A stretch of 13,660 nt of DNA from Patescibacteria group bacterium (GCA_019246385.1 JAFAQP010000054.1:1-13660), one strand, 5' to 3'; counted from the stretch's first letter, positions 1 to 7,046 are shown. Notes: generated by a model from the letters alone, not told the origin. Made by a program: numbers and translations.

Positions 1-225
1 GCCGAGCCACATAACATGCCCCGGCAGTTATTCCCACAGTTGTACGCGCATCTCGGAGCAAGCGGTGTTGCGTGGACACCTGTATTTCGGGAGAAAAGGA
101 GCACTTCTGGAGAAAAAATAAAATACACGATCATAGACGAGAGGGAAGCGCTCGATATCAATACGCCGCTTGATCTCGATATCGCAGAGTTTCTTATGCT
201 GAAGCGGTTGAAAGAAAAGTCATGA
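1..225 (+). CDS. neuA: CMP-nonulosonate (sialic acid-type) cytidylyltransferase, 3' end only
   Basis: Open from the first base of the window; only the last 74 residues are present and the N-terminal nucleotide-binding part lies outside. The visible part has the family's C-terminal features: an N-M-P-R-Q element near the window start followed by L-F-P-Q-L-Y, then a final D-I-N-T-P-L-D-L-D-I-A-E-F-L block, which matches the 'IDTxxDxxxAE' ending of CMP-N-acetylneuraminate synthetases and related nucleotidyltransferases. Such enzymes join CTP to a nonulosonic acid to give the CMP-sugar donor in the cytoplasm. The stop codon overlaps the start of the next gene (ATGA at 222-225), so the two are translationally linked, and a neuB-type synthase lies two genes downstream, which supports the assignment. 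The exact sugar (Neu5Ac, legionaminic, pseudaminic or another) cannot be told from this fragment. Confidence 0.72.
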   Translation, partial: AEPHNMPRQLFPQLYAHLGASGVAWTPVFREKRSTSGEKIKYTIIDEREALDINTPLDLDIAEFLMLKRLKEKS

Positions 226-1103
226 ATGAGATCTCCTTTTTGGGGTTCATGCTCGTCGGGACATTCTTTCTAGGATACAACGACATTCAATATAAGCGCT
301 CTCTTGAAAAAGGAATGGACGAACGGTTGCTTGTCGGCCTTCCGTTTCTCGTCGCAGGACTCATTTTGATCGTGCTTATGGGGCTCATCGGTGTTCCGCA
401 TGTTGGCGCTCCATTTTGGAAAGCGTATACCGCCACGGTTCTCTTAAATGTGGTATCGCAGGCAGTTTTTATGCGCGCTTTCAAATTAGCTGACGCCTCA
501 ATAGTTGCGCCGCTTCGGCTTATTATTCCGATCTTTGTTATAGCAACGGGGTATGTCTTTCTCGCTGAGCGACCGCCGCTTACCGGAATGTTGGGCATTT
601 TCATAACGATGTTTGGTGTGTGGCTTCTTTTATTCTCCGAAAATGCGGGTTCATGGAAAAATTACTTTTCGAGTGAAAATGGAAAAGGTGTTCTGCTGGG
701 ACTATTCGGCTCACTGCTATTTTCCATATCATTTCCGTTCGATAAAATAACTGTTGTTTCCTCTTCGGCACTTTTTGCTTCCGGGCTCGTATCGATCTCT
801 ATCGGCGCGCTTACCATCCTCGTCCACCTCTATAGCCCCTCGTTCAGAGGGACGCTTCGTCTGTCGCTAAAGAATTGGCGGCCCCTTTTGAATATATCCC
901 TGTTCCGGGCCGCCGGAACCGTATTGACTAACCAGGCGCTGGTTTATACGTTCGCTGCATATGCGTCAAGCCTAAAACGGCTCCAAGCCGTGTGGACAGT
1001 GGTGCTCAGCGGCACATTCCTTAATGAAAAGCATATCGGAAAGAAGATTCTAGCTACTGCCATAATGTTCGGCGGCCTTCTTTTTTCGGTCATAGGCCGC
1101 TGA
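222..1103 (+). CDS. EamA/DMT-superfamily membrane transporter
   Basis: A 293-residue, strongly hydrophobic protein with about ten predicted membrane helices arranged as two EamA-like halves (roughly residues 1-140 and 152-293). Each half ends in the typical pattern: a helix, a short loop with a conserved acidic residue (F-L-A-E-R near 115-119; F-L-N-E-K near 269-273), then a glycine-rich last helix. The DMT superfamily exports or flips small metabolites, nucleotide sugars or lipid-linked sugars; the substrate cannot be read from sequence. Its start overlaps the stop of the cytidylyltransferase by four bases and it sits inside a nonulosonate operon. It might therefore move an activated sugar or lipid-linked intermediate, but that is inference from position. 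No ribosome-binding site is obvious, and coupling by overlap is likely. Confidence 0.8.
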   Translation: MNEISFLGFMLVGTFFLGYNDIQYKRSLEKGMDERLLVGLPFLVAGLILIVLMGLIGVPHVGAPFWKAYTATVLLNVVSQAVFMRAFKLADASIVAPLRLIIPIFVIATGYVFLAERPPLTGMLGIFITMFGVWLLLFSENAGSWKNYFSSENGKGVLLGLFGSLLFSISFPFDKITVVSSSALFASGLVSISIGALTILVHLYSPSFRGTLRLSLKNWRPLLNISLFRAAGTVLTNQALVYTFAAYASSLKRLQAVWTVVLSGTFLNEKHIGKKILATAIMFGGLLFSVIGR

Positions 1104-1139
1104 TGCAGGCAGTGCAACCATGCGCTTCCATGCCAAGTT

Positions 1140-2273
1140 ATGAAGGGGTACACTGGCTTCATTCCGCCTATGTCTATTGTTTCGCGCATCAAAGGCTTTT
1201 TCGGGAACGGTCTTCCGTCGCGAATAAAGCTTGGCACAAAACCAGTGGGAGTAGGCTACCCTGTATTTGTCATTGCGGAAATAGGCATAAACCACAATGG
1301 TGACGTCGGTATAGCGAAGCGGCTCATTGATGCAGCGGCAGAAGCAGGAGCTGATGCGGTCAAATTCCAAAAGCGGGACACGAAAGAGGTTCTTACTAAA
1401 GAAGGCCGGGAAAAGCCGTATACATCGCCGCATGCGTTCGCTCCCACATACGGTGAGCATAGGGACAAGCTTGAATTCGGCGAAATGGAATATAAAGAGC
1501 TGAAACGGTACGCAGCGGAAAAGGGCCTTCTTTTTTTTGCGAGCGTCTGGGATACGAAGAGCACCGACTTTATGCGAGAAATAGGCGTCGATGCCTATAA
1601 GATCCCATCAGCGGATCTCATGAGCCTTCCCATTCTCGAATACGTCGCCCGACAAAACAAGCCTGTCTTGCTTTCAACCGGCATGAGCACGGAAGAGGAA
1701 ATAGATACCGCGGTTCACACCATCTTGCAGCACAACAACCGCCTCATCTTATTTCATTGCCTTTCCTTATATCCTTCGCCGGAACATATGCTCAATGTCC
1801 GCTATATGGACGTACTTCGTGATACCTATGCGCCGCTTCCAGTGGGCTACTCTGGCCATGAACGCGATCTATTACCGACACTCGTTGCGGTATCTCGGGG
1901 AGCGGTCATCGTCGAAAGACATCTTACGCTCGACAAGGACATGAAGGGTTCCGACCATGCAGGCTCATTGGAGCCGCACGAACTAAAGGACCTGGTGACC
2001 CAGATCCGCCGCATTGAAAGAATATTCGGTACGTCCGAGAAAATAATGTATGACGAACTTTTGCCACTTCGTGAAAAATTGGCAAAAAGTGTTACGACGA
2101 CGCGGCCCATACGGAAGGGCGAGCGCATTACGCGGGACATGCTCACGGTTAAATCTCCTGGCAACGGGATCTCTGCTGCCAAAATACGCGACGTCATAGG
2201 AAGGATAGCGCAAGTCGATATAGGGCAAGATGAGCTTCTTCCTTTGAATGCGCTTTCTTGGCCTTCTGCCTGA
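1140..2273 (+). CDS. neuB: N-acetylneuraminate synthase-family protein (NeuB type) with SAF domain
   Basis: A 377-residue nonulosonate synthase. The TIM-barrel NeuB domain spans about residues 40-285 and a C-terminal SAF/antifreeze-like domain about 314-375. Visible motifs: A-E-I-G-I-N-H-N-G-D (46-55), A-D-A-V-K-F-Q (71-77), F-H-C-L-S-L-Y-P (205-212), G-Y-S-G-H (236-240), E-R-H-L-T-L-D (259-265) and K-G-S-D-H-A-G-S-L-E-P (269-279). His240 and His261 align in position with the metal-binding histidines known from meningococcal NeuB. The family condenses phosphoenolpyruvate with an N-acyl hexosamine to form a nine-carbon 2-keto acid. The P-Y-T-S...T-Y-G-E-H...L-E-F stretch (93-113) and the K-G-S-D-H motif resemble the NANS-like branch that includes animal sialic acid synthases. 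An in-frame ATG at 1170 is an alternative start; the conserved part begins near residue 29, so either is possible. It lies 36 bases after the transporter and two bases before the next gene. Confidence 0.93.
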   Translation: MKGYTGFIPPMSIVSRIKGFFGNGLPSRIKLGTKPVGVGYPVFVIAEIGINHNGDVGIAKRLIDAAAEAGADAVKFQKRDTKEVLTKEGREKPYTSPHAFAPTYGEHRDKLEFGEMEYKELKRYAAEKGLLFFASVWDTKSTDFMREIGVDAYKIPSADLMSLPILEYVARQNKPVLLSTGMSTEEEIDTAVHTILQHNNRLILFHCLSLYPSPEHMLNVRYMDVLRDTYAPLPVGYSGHERDLLPTLVAVSRGAVIVERHLTLDKDMKGSDHAGSLEPHELKDLVTQIRRIERIFGTSEKIMYDELLPLREKLAKSVTTTRPIRKGERITRDMLTVKSPGNGISAAKIRDVIGRIAQVDIGQDELLPLNALSWPSA

Positions 2274-2275
2274 TA

Positions 2276-3346
2276 ATGCCGGTGAAATTATTTATAGCGG
2301 AGCCATTTTCGCAAAAGCCCTATGTCCGGTTGCTTGATAGTCCACAAATGCAGGCGGCTGCAAGAGGAGCCGTACTTTTCAAATCTCTCCCAACTGATTT
2401 TTCTTTGCGCATTGAAATAGTTCGCCATCCGGAAGAAGCGGATTTCGTCATCATTCCTCAATCTATCCGCCACGTTACTGCGGAAACGGAGCGCTACCTC
2501 GATGGCATCGCAGCTCTCGCAAAAAAAGCCAATAAGCGAGTCATTGTTTTTTTAACAGGAGACCTCGCACACCGCGAGCATATTGATATGGAAGGATTTA
2601 TCGTATTTAAAGGTTCAGAATACGCGCACGCGAGACATCCGAACGAAATAGTATTCGCGCCCTTTGTCGAAGATTTGGGCGAAAAAAACGCTACGTTGCC
2701 GCGAAACAAGGGAAAGCGCCCTGTCATCGGCTTTTGCGGATATGCCGGCTTTCCCTCATGGAAAACGCGCGCGAAATATATTGCGACCAATACGTTTCTT
2801 GATATTGCCGCCCATATTACACGCAAGAATCTCATGCTTGTCTATAAACGGGGAATTTATTTTCGGCAGAAGGCTCTGAATATTTTGAAAAATGATCCTC
2901 GTATACAGACCAATTTTATTCTTCGAGATTCGTTTTCCGGTAACGCAGCGACTGCTGTTGGTGACCCAGCCCTGCTTCGGCAGGAGTTTATAGATAACAT
3001 TGTTTCATCAGATTTTGTCCTCTCTCCCAAAGGAGACGGAAATTTCTCTTCGCGCTTTTACGAGGCGCTTTCTTTGGGGCGTATACCGGTTCTTATTGAT
3101 ACCGATATGCTGCTCCCTCTTTCCCAGTATATTGACTACTCGAAATTCGTCCTTCGTGTTCCGTACGATCGCTTGGAAGATATCGGCACAATCATAACGG
3201 ATTTCTATGCTTCACTTTCGGACAAAGAATTTCAGGCAATGCAAGAAAGAGCCCGAAGGGCCTACAGGGACCATTTGCGTTTCGATTCATACTTTAATAA
3301 AGTGCTGCCTTTGCTGCGCGACGAGGGAATTTCCGCTGTGCTTTAG
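2276..3346 (+). CDS. Exostosin-like (GT47-type) glycosyltransferase
   Basis: A 356-residue cytoplasmic-looking protein with no signal peptide. The C-terminal half carries the exostosin signature: L-S-P-K-G-D-G-N-F-S-S-R-F-Y-E-A-L-S-L-G-R-I-P-V (249-272), followed by an acidic D-T-D segment. In exostosin/GT47 enzymes this region binds the nucleotide-sugar donor. The N-terminal half is less conserved, with a Rossmann-like pattern around 88-95 and a glycine-rich G-F-C-G-Y-A-G segment at 152-158. The ATG at 2276 lies two bases after the neuB stop; an in-frame TTG at 2258 would overlap neuB and is less likely. By position it should transfer a sugar onto the nonulosonate-containing surface glycan, but donor and acceptor are unknown. 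It is the last gene of the operon; the 60 bases after it contain no good terminator. Confidence 0.82.
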   Translation: MPVKLFIAEPFSQKPYVRLLDSPQMQAAARGAVLFKSLPTDFSLRIEIVRHPEEADFVIIPQSIRHVTAETERYLDGIAALAKKANKRVIVFLTGDLAHREHIDMEGFIVFKGSEYAHARHPNEIVFAPFVEDLGEKNATLPRNKGKRPVIGFCGYAGFPSWKTRAKYIATNTFLDIAAHITRKNLMLVYKRGIYFRQKALNILKNDPRIQTNFILRDSFSGNAATAVGDPALLRQEFIDNIVSSDFVLSPKGDGNFSSRFYEALSLGRIPVLIDTDMLLPLSQYIDYSKFVLRVPYDRLEDIGTIITDFYASLSDKEFQAMQERARRAYRDHLRFDSYFNKVLPLLRDEGISAVL

Positions 3347-3390
3347 GCTTCCTTACCGCCTTAAGATGCACTTACTCGTTTTTGCCAAAA

Positions 3391-3399
3391 TGCTATAGT
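3391..3399 (+). promoter_or_regulatory. Extended -10 promoter element of the Wzy/TPR gene
   Basis: TGCTATAGT matches the extended -10 form TGnTATAAT with one mismatch. It ends seven bases before the ATG at 3407, so transcription should begin at or next to the start codon, giving a leaderless mRNA. The -35 region (CTTACT, 3371-3376, 17-base spacer) is weak, as is usual with extended -10 promoters. No Shine-Dalgarno sequence is present. Confidence 0.6.
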
Positions 3400-3406
3400 A
3401 GAGCCC

Positions 3407-5629
3407 ATGAACATAAACGAGGCCCTGCGGTGGTCCGTTATCGGAGGAATATTGGTCATCTTTTTTATTCCGCTTTTTGTCGCGAATAGCCTTTTCTTTC
3501 CCTTCATTACCGGCAAGGGATTCGCATTCCGTATCCTTGTCGAAATAGTCTTTGCCCTGTGGCTCATCCTCGCGCTGCGCGATCCTTCAGCGAGGCCTGG
3601 CAAGTCTCTCCTCGTGTATGCGGTCGGGGCATTCCTTCTCGGCATAGGGGTGGCCGATATATTCGCCGTCAATCCCGATAAAGCGTTCTGGTCCAATTTC
3701 GAGCGTATGGAAGGATGGGTTACGATAGCGCACCTTGCCGCCTACTTCTTTGTCGCTGCCTCGGTATTCAACACGGAAAAGTCGTGGAAGGTTTTGTGGA
3801 ACACCACTATCATCGTATCTGTCATCGAATCAATCCAGGGGATTCGGCAGCTTTTGCATTACGCTCCCATCAATCAGGGCGGCGTGCGTCTCGACGGCAC
3901 GTTCGGGAATGCGACGTATCTCGCTATTTACATGCTCTTCAGCTTTTTCATCACGCTTCTCATGTTCGTTTGGACGCGGGGAAAGAATTCTACAGCGACC
4001 ATGCTCGGAGCCTGGTACGGGCTCGCCATGCTGCTGCAGGTCGTCATGGTCTTTTATACGGCAACGAGAGGCACCATACTCGGATTGATCGGTGGCTTGT
4101 TCATCGCCGGCTTGACCTTTCTTTTTACCGCGAAAGAAAACAAAGCGCTCAGGAAGTGGGGCATAGGGGCGGTTATCGCCATAGTGCTTCTTTCCGGCGG
4201 ATTCATTGCGATCCGGAATGCCCCTTTCGTCCAGCAAAACGAGGTATTGGGGCGGCTTGCCGGCATCGCGACGCCGCAATCACTTTTAGAGCAAGGAACG
4301 ACGCGGTTCGCCATCTGGCAGATGGCATGGAAAGGATTTTTGGAGCGGCCAATATTCGGATGGGGCCAGGAAGGTTTTAATTACGTATTCAATCAAAATT
4401 ATCAGCCATCCTTGTATTCGCAGGAAGCATGGTTCGACCGGGCGCACGACGAATTTCTCGACTGGCTGGTCGCGACGGGTATCGTGGGATTCCTCTTATA
4501 TGTATCTCTTTTCGCGCTTGCATTCTGGTATCTGTGGCGGCCGAGAAATAATTTTACGGCGCTCGAGCGGGGACTGTTCACCGGCTTGCTCGCGGGATAC
4601 GCCTTCCACAACCTTTTCGTGTTCGACAATCTAGTAAGCTACATTTTCTTCTTCACCATTCTTGCGTACCTGGCGTTTCGTTCTCGCCCAGCAGTAGCTG
4701 CTCTTTCTAAGAATCAGCAAGCACCGGCACCGATGCGCATTTCGAAAAGCGCGGAGCGCATCACATCGCCTCTCATCATCGTTCTTATGGGGATCATTCT
4801 CTATTTCGTGAATGTGCCCGGCATAGCGACGGCGTCCGATATCATCCAAGGGCTCACCCCTCATTCGGAGGGAATTACCGCAAACTTCGATTATTTCCAG
4901 AAAGCGGTCGCACGCGCGGGTAACGGCGGCTTGGGCCTTCAGGAGGTGCGTGAGCAACTCGTGCAATTCGCTCTTCAGGTAAAACAGCTGAATGCCGGAG
5001 ATGCCGCATTTCAGGCGAAAGTCTTGCAGTACGCCGAAGACCAGATGGTCGCGCAAGTTGCGGCAAGCCCCAAGGATGCCCGCATCCGAGTCTTTTTCGG
5101 CTCGTACCTCCATCAGATAGGGAAGCTCGACGAAGCACGCACCCAGCTCTTGGCAGCACATGATCTCTCCCCGAACAAGCAGGCGATACTTTTCGAGCTC
5201 GGCTCCCTCGAATTGGATGCGGGGAATACTGCCCTTGGGCTCAAATGGCTCAAAGAAGCATACGATCTGGATCCTTCTTATGACACTGCCGTTCTCGATT
5301 ACGCCGCCGGAGAGATACGGTCCGGCGATTCCGCTTCCGCGGCGTCGATGCTTATGCCGCGTTTTCATACGGTAACCCCCGACGATGACGCCATCCTTAC
5401 TGCCTATCTTAGCGTCAAGGATTACAAGGATGCGCTCGCGATACTCAAAGCACGCGTTGCGAAGAATCCGAACGACTATCAGGCCCATGTCGTGCTTGCA
5501 GCCGGCTACTTGCAGTCGGGAGACAGGGCGGACGCCATCGCCGAACTCAAAAAAGCGATTGATTTGAATGAAGCTTTCGCCCCACAGGGACAGGCCTATA
5601 TAAACCAGATCCAATCCGGCTCGCTTTAG
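3407..5629 (+). CDS. O-antigen ligase/polymerase-like membrane protein with C-terminal TPR repeats
   Basis: A 740-residue protein. Residues 1 to about 425 form roughly eleven membrane helices of the Wzy_C/WaaL/PglL-type fold, followed by another helix at about 453-472. Family hallmarks are G-N-A-T-Y-L-A (167-173), T-A-T-R-G-T (218-223), the periplasmic-loop stretch ending F-G-W-G-Q-E-G-F (317-324), and R-A-H-D-E-F-L-D-W-L (345-354), whose His347 sits where WaaL/PglL enzymes have a catalytic histidine. Residues about 555-735 are soluble helical repeats with TPR spacing (for example 557-588, 592-622 and 690-722). Such proteins polymerise lipid-linked glycan or transfer it to a lipid or protein on the outer face of the membrane; the TPRs may bind the acceptor or partners. 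It follows the nonulosonate operon but has its own promoter. Whether it is a ligase, polymerase or protein O-glycosyltransferase is undecided. Confidence 0.86.
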   Translation: MNINEALRWSVIGGILVIFFIPLFVANSLFFPFITGKGFAFRILVEIVFALWLILALRDPSARPGKSLLVYAVGAFLLGIGVADIFAVNPDKAFWSNFERMEGWVTIAHLAAYFFVAASVFNTEKSWKVLWNTTIIVSVIESIQGIRQLLHYAPINQGGVRLDGTFGNATYLAIYMLFSFFITLLMFVWTRGKNSTATMLGAWYGLAMLLQVVMVFYTATRGTILGLIGGLFIAGLTFLFTAKENKALRKWGIGAVIAIVLLSGGFIAIRNAPFVQQNEVLGRLAGIATPQSLLEQGTTRFAIWQMAWKGFLERPIFGWGQEGFNYVFNQNYQPSLYSQEAWFDRAHDEFLDWLVATGIVGFLLYVSLFALAFWYLWRPRNNFTALERGLFTGLLAGYAFHNLFVFDNLVSYIFFFTILAYLAFRSRPAVAALSKNQQAPAPMRISKSAERITSPLIIVLMGIILYFVNVPGIATASDIIQGLTPHSEGITANFDYFQKAVARAGNGGLGLQEVREQLVQFALQVKQLNAGDAAFQAKVLQYAEDQMVAQVAASPKDARIRVFFGSYLHQIGKLDEARTQLLAAHDLSPNKQAILFELGSLELDAGNTALGLKWLKEAYDLDPSYDTAVLDYAAGEIRSGDSASAASMLMPRFHTVTPDDDAILTAYLSVKDYKDALAILKARVAKNPNDYQAHVVLAAGYLQSGDRADAIAELKKAIDLNEAFAPQGQAYINQIQSGSL

Positions 5630-5658
5630 TTGCGTTCGTAGATGATCCGTGATAGAGT
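5630..5658 (+). promoter_or_regulatory. Possible promoter for a short RNA
   Basis: TTGCGT (5630-5635) and an extended -10 TGATAGAGT (5650-5658) are separated by 17 bases. The -35 matches consensus at three of six positions. A start near 5665 would give an RNA of about 70 bases ending at the strong terminator at 5703-5734, with no gene between. Coincidence is quite possible because the element lies just after the Wzy/TPR stop. Confidence 0.3.
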
Positions 5659-5666
5659 ACTCACTG

Positions 5667-5688
5667 AGTGCTAGTTCAGTGCTAGCTC
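5667..5688 (+). repeat. Tandem 11-base repeat with overlapping inverted repeats
   Basis: AGTGCTAGTTC (5667-5677) is followed directly by AGTGCTAGCTC (5678-5688), with one mismatch. The same stretch contains ACTCACTGAGT (5659-5669), a perfect palindrome around a central C, and CACTGA/TCAGTG (5662-5667 and 5676-5681), a 6-bp stem with an 8-base loop. This could be an operator-like site or the 5' hairpin of a short RNA; the sequence does not decide. Confidence 0.5.
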
Positions 5689-5702
5689 GCGAAAATCTGC
5701 AT

Positions 5703-5734
5703 AAATTCCCGCTTCGGCGGGAATTTGTGTTTTT
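5703..5734 (+). terminator. Intrinsic terminator with TTCG tetraloop
   Basis: A perfect 10-bp stem (5703-5712 pairing with 5717-5726) is closed by a TTCG tetraloop and followed by GTGTTTTT (5727-5734). It lies 74 bases after the Wzy/TPR stop and is the clear end of that transcription unit. The stem begins AAATTCCCGC, so the upstream side offers a partial A tract and it might work weakly in the other direction. Confidence 0.9.
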
Positions 5735-5736
5735 AA

Positions 5737-5799
5737 GGAGAGTCTGGCATTCCACCCTTCATGAGGGACCGGAGTTGCCTCTCCGTACGCAAGGGCGTA
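5737..5799 (+). other. Candidate structured RNA element upstream of murB
   Basis: Nested complementary segments can be drawn by hand. An outer 6-bp stem GGAGAG/CTCTCC (5737-5742 with 5779-5784) encloses a 5-bp stem TCTGG/CCGGA (5743-5747 with 5769-5773, one G-T pair) and an apical stem CCCT/AGGG (5755-5758 with 5764-5767). A separate hairpin TACGC-AAGG-GCGTA follows (5786-5799). I do not recognise a known riboswitch, SRP RNA, tmRNA or tRNA. It lies between a terminator and the murB promoter region, so it may belong to a separate RNA or to a longer murB leader. The rest of 5800-5879 shows nothing convincing. Confidence 0.3.
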
Positions 5800-5856
5800 G
5801 AGTAATTATGTCGTCCGCTTTCTACGGCCGGCGGCAGCACTCACATAGATTTTTGC

Positions 5857-5885
5857 TTGGAGCTCGCACCCGTCGGTCGTAGAAT
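5857..5885 (+). promoter_or_regulatory. Possible murB promoter
   Basis: TTGGAG (5857-5862) and TAGAAT (5880-5885) are separated by 17 bases. The -10 matches five of six consensus positions and the -35 three of six. The predicted start near 5892 gives a leader of about 17 bases before the murB ATG. The only purine run, AAAGG, touches the start codon and is too close to act as a normal ribosome-binding site. Confidence 0.4.
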
Positions 5886-5908
5886 ACGGATGACTGCCTG
5901 TATAAAGG

Positions 5909-6931
5909 ATGGATATAGAGGAATATGTCCCGTTTTCGCGCTTAACCACGTTCCGCACGGGGGGTCCCGTGCGCTTTTTGCTGACCCTCAAAGGCGAATC
6001 CGAGATACCCGAGGCCAGGGCGTTCGCTGAAAAAAAAGCCCTCCCGCTTGTCCCTTTGGGAGGGGGATCGAACATGCTCGCGCCTGATCAGGGTCTTGAG
6101 GCGGCATGCGTTCGGTTTGCCCCTTCTTCCATAGTCGTTTCCGAATCCGAAGACACGCGCTTGTATGCCGTCGAAGCCGGTGCTTCCTGGGATGTATTGG
6201 TCGCGCACGCGGTTGCCGACGGTTCATGGGGCGTGGAGAATCTTTCCGCGATACCGGGTACGGCCGGTGCCGCAGTTGTGCAGAACATTGGCGCGTACGG
6301 CGCCGCGCTTTCGGACACGTTTGAAAAAGCCGTCGCGGTCGACCTTGGAAACGGAGAACTGGTGGAATTTTCGAAAGACGACTGCGCGTTCGGCTATCGT
6401 ACGAGCGTGTTTAAAGAGAATCGCGACCGGTATCTCATTACAAAAATATTTTTGCGGCTCTCGAAAACTCCCCGGCCCAATATTTCATACCGCGATCTCA
6501 AGAACCGTTTTGAAGGTGCCGTTCCGGCTCTTGCTGATATCCGGAATGCGGTCATCGAGATACGCAAGGGAAAATTTCCTTCGCTTTCAGAATTCGGCAC
6601 AGCCGGTTCTTTTTTTCTGAATCCCATCGTCATGGAAGCGGAAACTTTTTCTCTTCGTGCGCGCTTTCCGGAGATGCCGGTATTCGATCTGCCCGAAGGA
6701 GGAGTGAAGATCCCGCTCGCATGGCTTTTCGACCATGTCCTCAATGTGAAAGGGATGCGTATCGGAAAAGCGTTCGTATGGGAGAAGCAGCCGCTGGTAA
6801 TTGCCGCAGAAATGGGCGCATCGACTCGCGACATCGTGTCGCTTTCGGAAAAGATTGCGGATCTTCTATATGAAAAAACCGCAATCGGCATCATTCCCGA
6901 AGTGCGCGTGATTGAGCGCGAATCGCGATAA
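5909..6931 (+). CDS. murB: UDP-N-acetylenolpyruvoylglucosamine reductase
   Basis: A 340-residue cytoplasmic flavoenzyme that reduces UDP-GlcNAc-enolpyruvate to UDP-MurNAc with NADPH and FAD, the second committed step of peptidoglycan precursor synthesis. The FAD-binding PCMH-type fold covers about residues 15-185, with G-G-G-S-N (51-55), I-P-G-T-A-G (115-120) and N-I-G-A-Y-G (126-131). The three catalytic residues expected from E. coli MurB are present: Arg164 in G-Y-R-T-S-V-F-K, Ser234 in G-S-F-F-L-N-P, and Glu331 in I-P-E-V-R. Length, the G-Y-R-x-S-x-F-K loop and the L-x-x-K-G-M-x-I-G segment (279-286) place it with type I (E. coli-like) MurB. The protein begins M-D-I-E-E-Y-V-P-F-S, close to the first conserved residues, so the 5909 ATG is well supported. 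It stands alone here, without the usual mur-fts neighbours. Confidence 0.96.
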   Translation: MDIEEYVPFSRLTTFRTGGPVRFLLTLKGESEIPEARAFAEKKALPLVPLGGGSNMLAPDQGLEAACVRFAPSSIVVSESEDTRLYAVEAGASWDVLVAHAVADGSWGVENLSAIPGTAGAAVVQNIGAYGAALSDTFEKAVAVDLGNGELVEFSKDDCAFGYRTSVFKENRDRYLITKIFLRLSKTPRPNISYRDLKNRFEGAVPALADIRNAVIEIRKGKFPSLSEFGTAGSFFLNPIVMEAETFSLRARFPEMPVFDLPEGGVKIPLAWLFDHVLNVKGMRIGKAFVWEKQPLVIAAEMGASTRDIVSLSEKIADLLYEKTAIGIIPEVRVIERESR

Positions 6932-6967
6932 AAATTTCAGAAATATTTTTTCTTGGCGATTTTTATC
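6927..6967. repeat. AT-rich inverted repeat over the murB stop
   Basis: GATAAAAAT (6927-6935) and ATTTTTATC (6959-6967) are perfect reverse complements separated by 23 bases that include a T6 run. The first arm contains the murB stop codon (TAA, 6929-6931). The stem is almost all A/T and no T run follows the second arm, so it is a poor intrinsic terminator. The region 6932-7132 is otherwise noncoding. Confidence 0.5.
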
Positions 6968-6973
6968 TGAATG

Positions 6974-6982
6974 TTATCCACA
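6974..6982 (+). promoter_or_regulatory. Perfect DnaA-box sequence
   Basis: TTATCCACA matches the strong DnaA box consensus TTATNCACA and is identical to the high-affinity E. coli form. It is one of only two perfect + strand matches I noticed in the window, the other being at the very end (13652-13660), and both lie outside genes beside AT-rich sequence. It could be an isolated DnaA-binding site; function is inferred. Confidence 0.45.
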
Positions 6983-7010
6983 GCACGCACGCAAACATTG
7001 TTGTGCGTGC
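6983..7010. repeat. 8-bp GC-rich inverted repeat
   Basis: GCACGCAC (6983-6990) and GTGCGTGC (7003-7010) are perfect reverse complements with a 12-base loop. A shifted register, ACGCACGC/GCGTGCGT, pairs equally well. It directly abuts the DnaA-box sequence. The loop holds AAC-ATT-GTT, which can pair further. No T run follows, so it is a possible protein-binding site or RNA hairpin rather than a terminator. Confidence 0.5.
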
Positions 7011-7046
7011 GTATAAGCGTTCCATACTGTAATAAGCTTGTATCGC

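Noticed and set aside
1103..1303. 66-residue open frame starting at the transporter stop (TGATG overlap)
   Set aside because: It overlaps neuB in another frame and shows no domain. The ATG at the stop is likely incidental.
2258..2275. TTG start for the exostosin-like gene overlapping neuB
   Set aside because: An ATG two bases after the neuB stop gives a normal operon junction; the extra six residues show no conservation pattern.
3715..4380. 221-residue open frame on the + strand inside the Wzy-like gene
   Set aside because: Out of frame with a convincing membrane protein, Arg/His-rich composition typical of a shifted frame, no start signal.
4631..5755. 374-residue open frame on the - strand
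   Set aside because: It lies antisense to the TPR half of the Wzy-like gene, has no recognisable motif, is cysteine/arginine-rich in the way shadow frames are, and runs through the strong terminator.
5649..5882. 77-residue open frame between the Wzy-like gene and murB
   Set aside because: It reads through the intrinsic terminator at 5703-5734 and the stems at 5737-5799, has low-complexity basic composition and no domain. Internal ATGs at 5761 (another frame) and 5808 also lack start signals.
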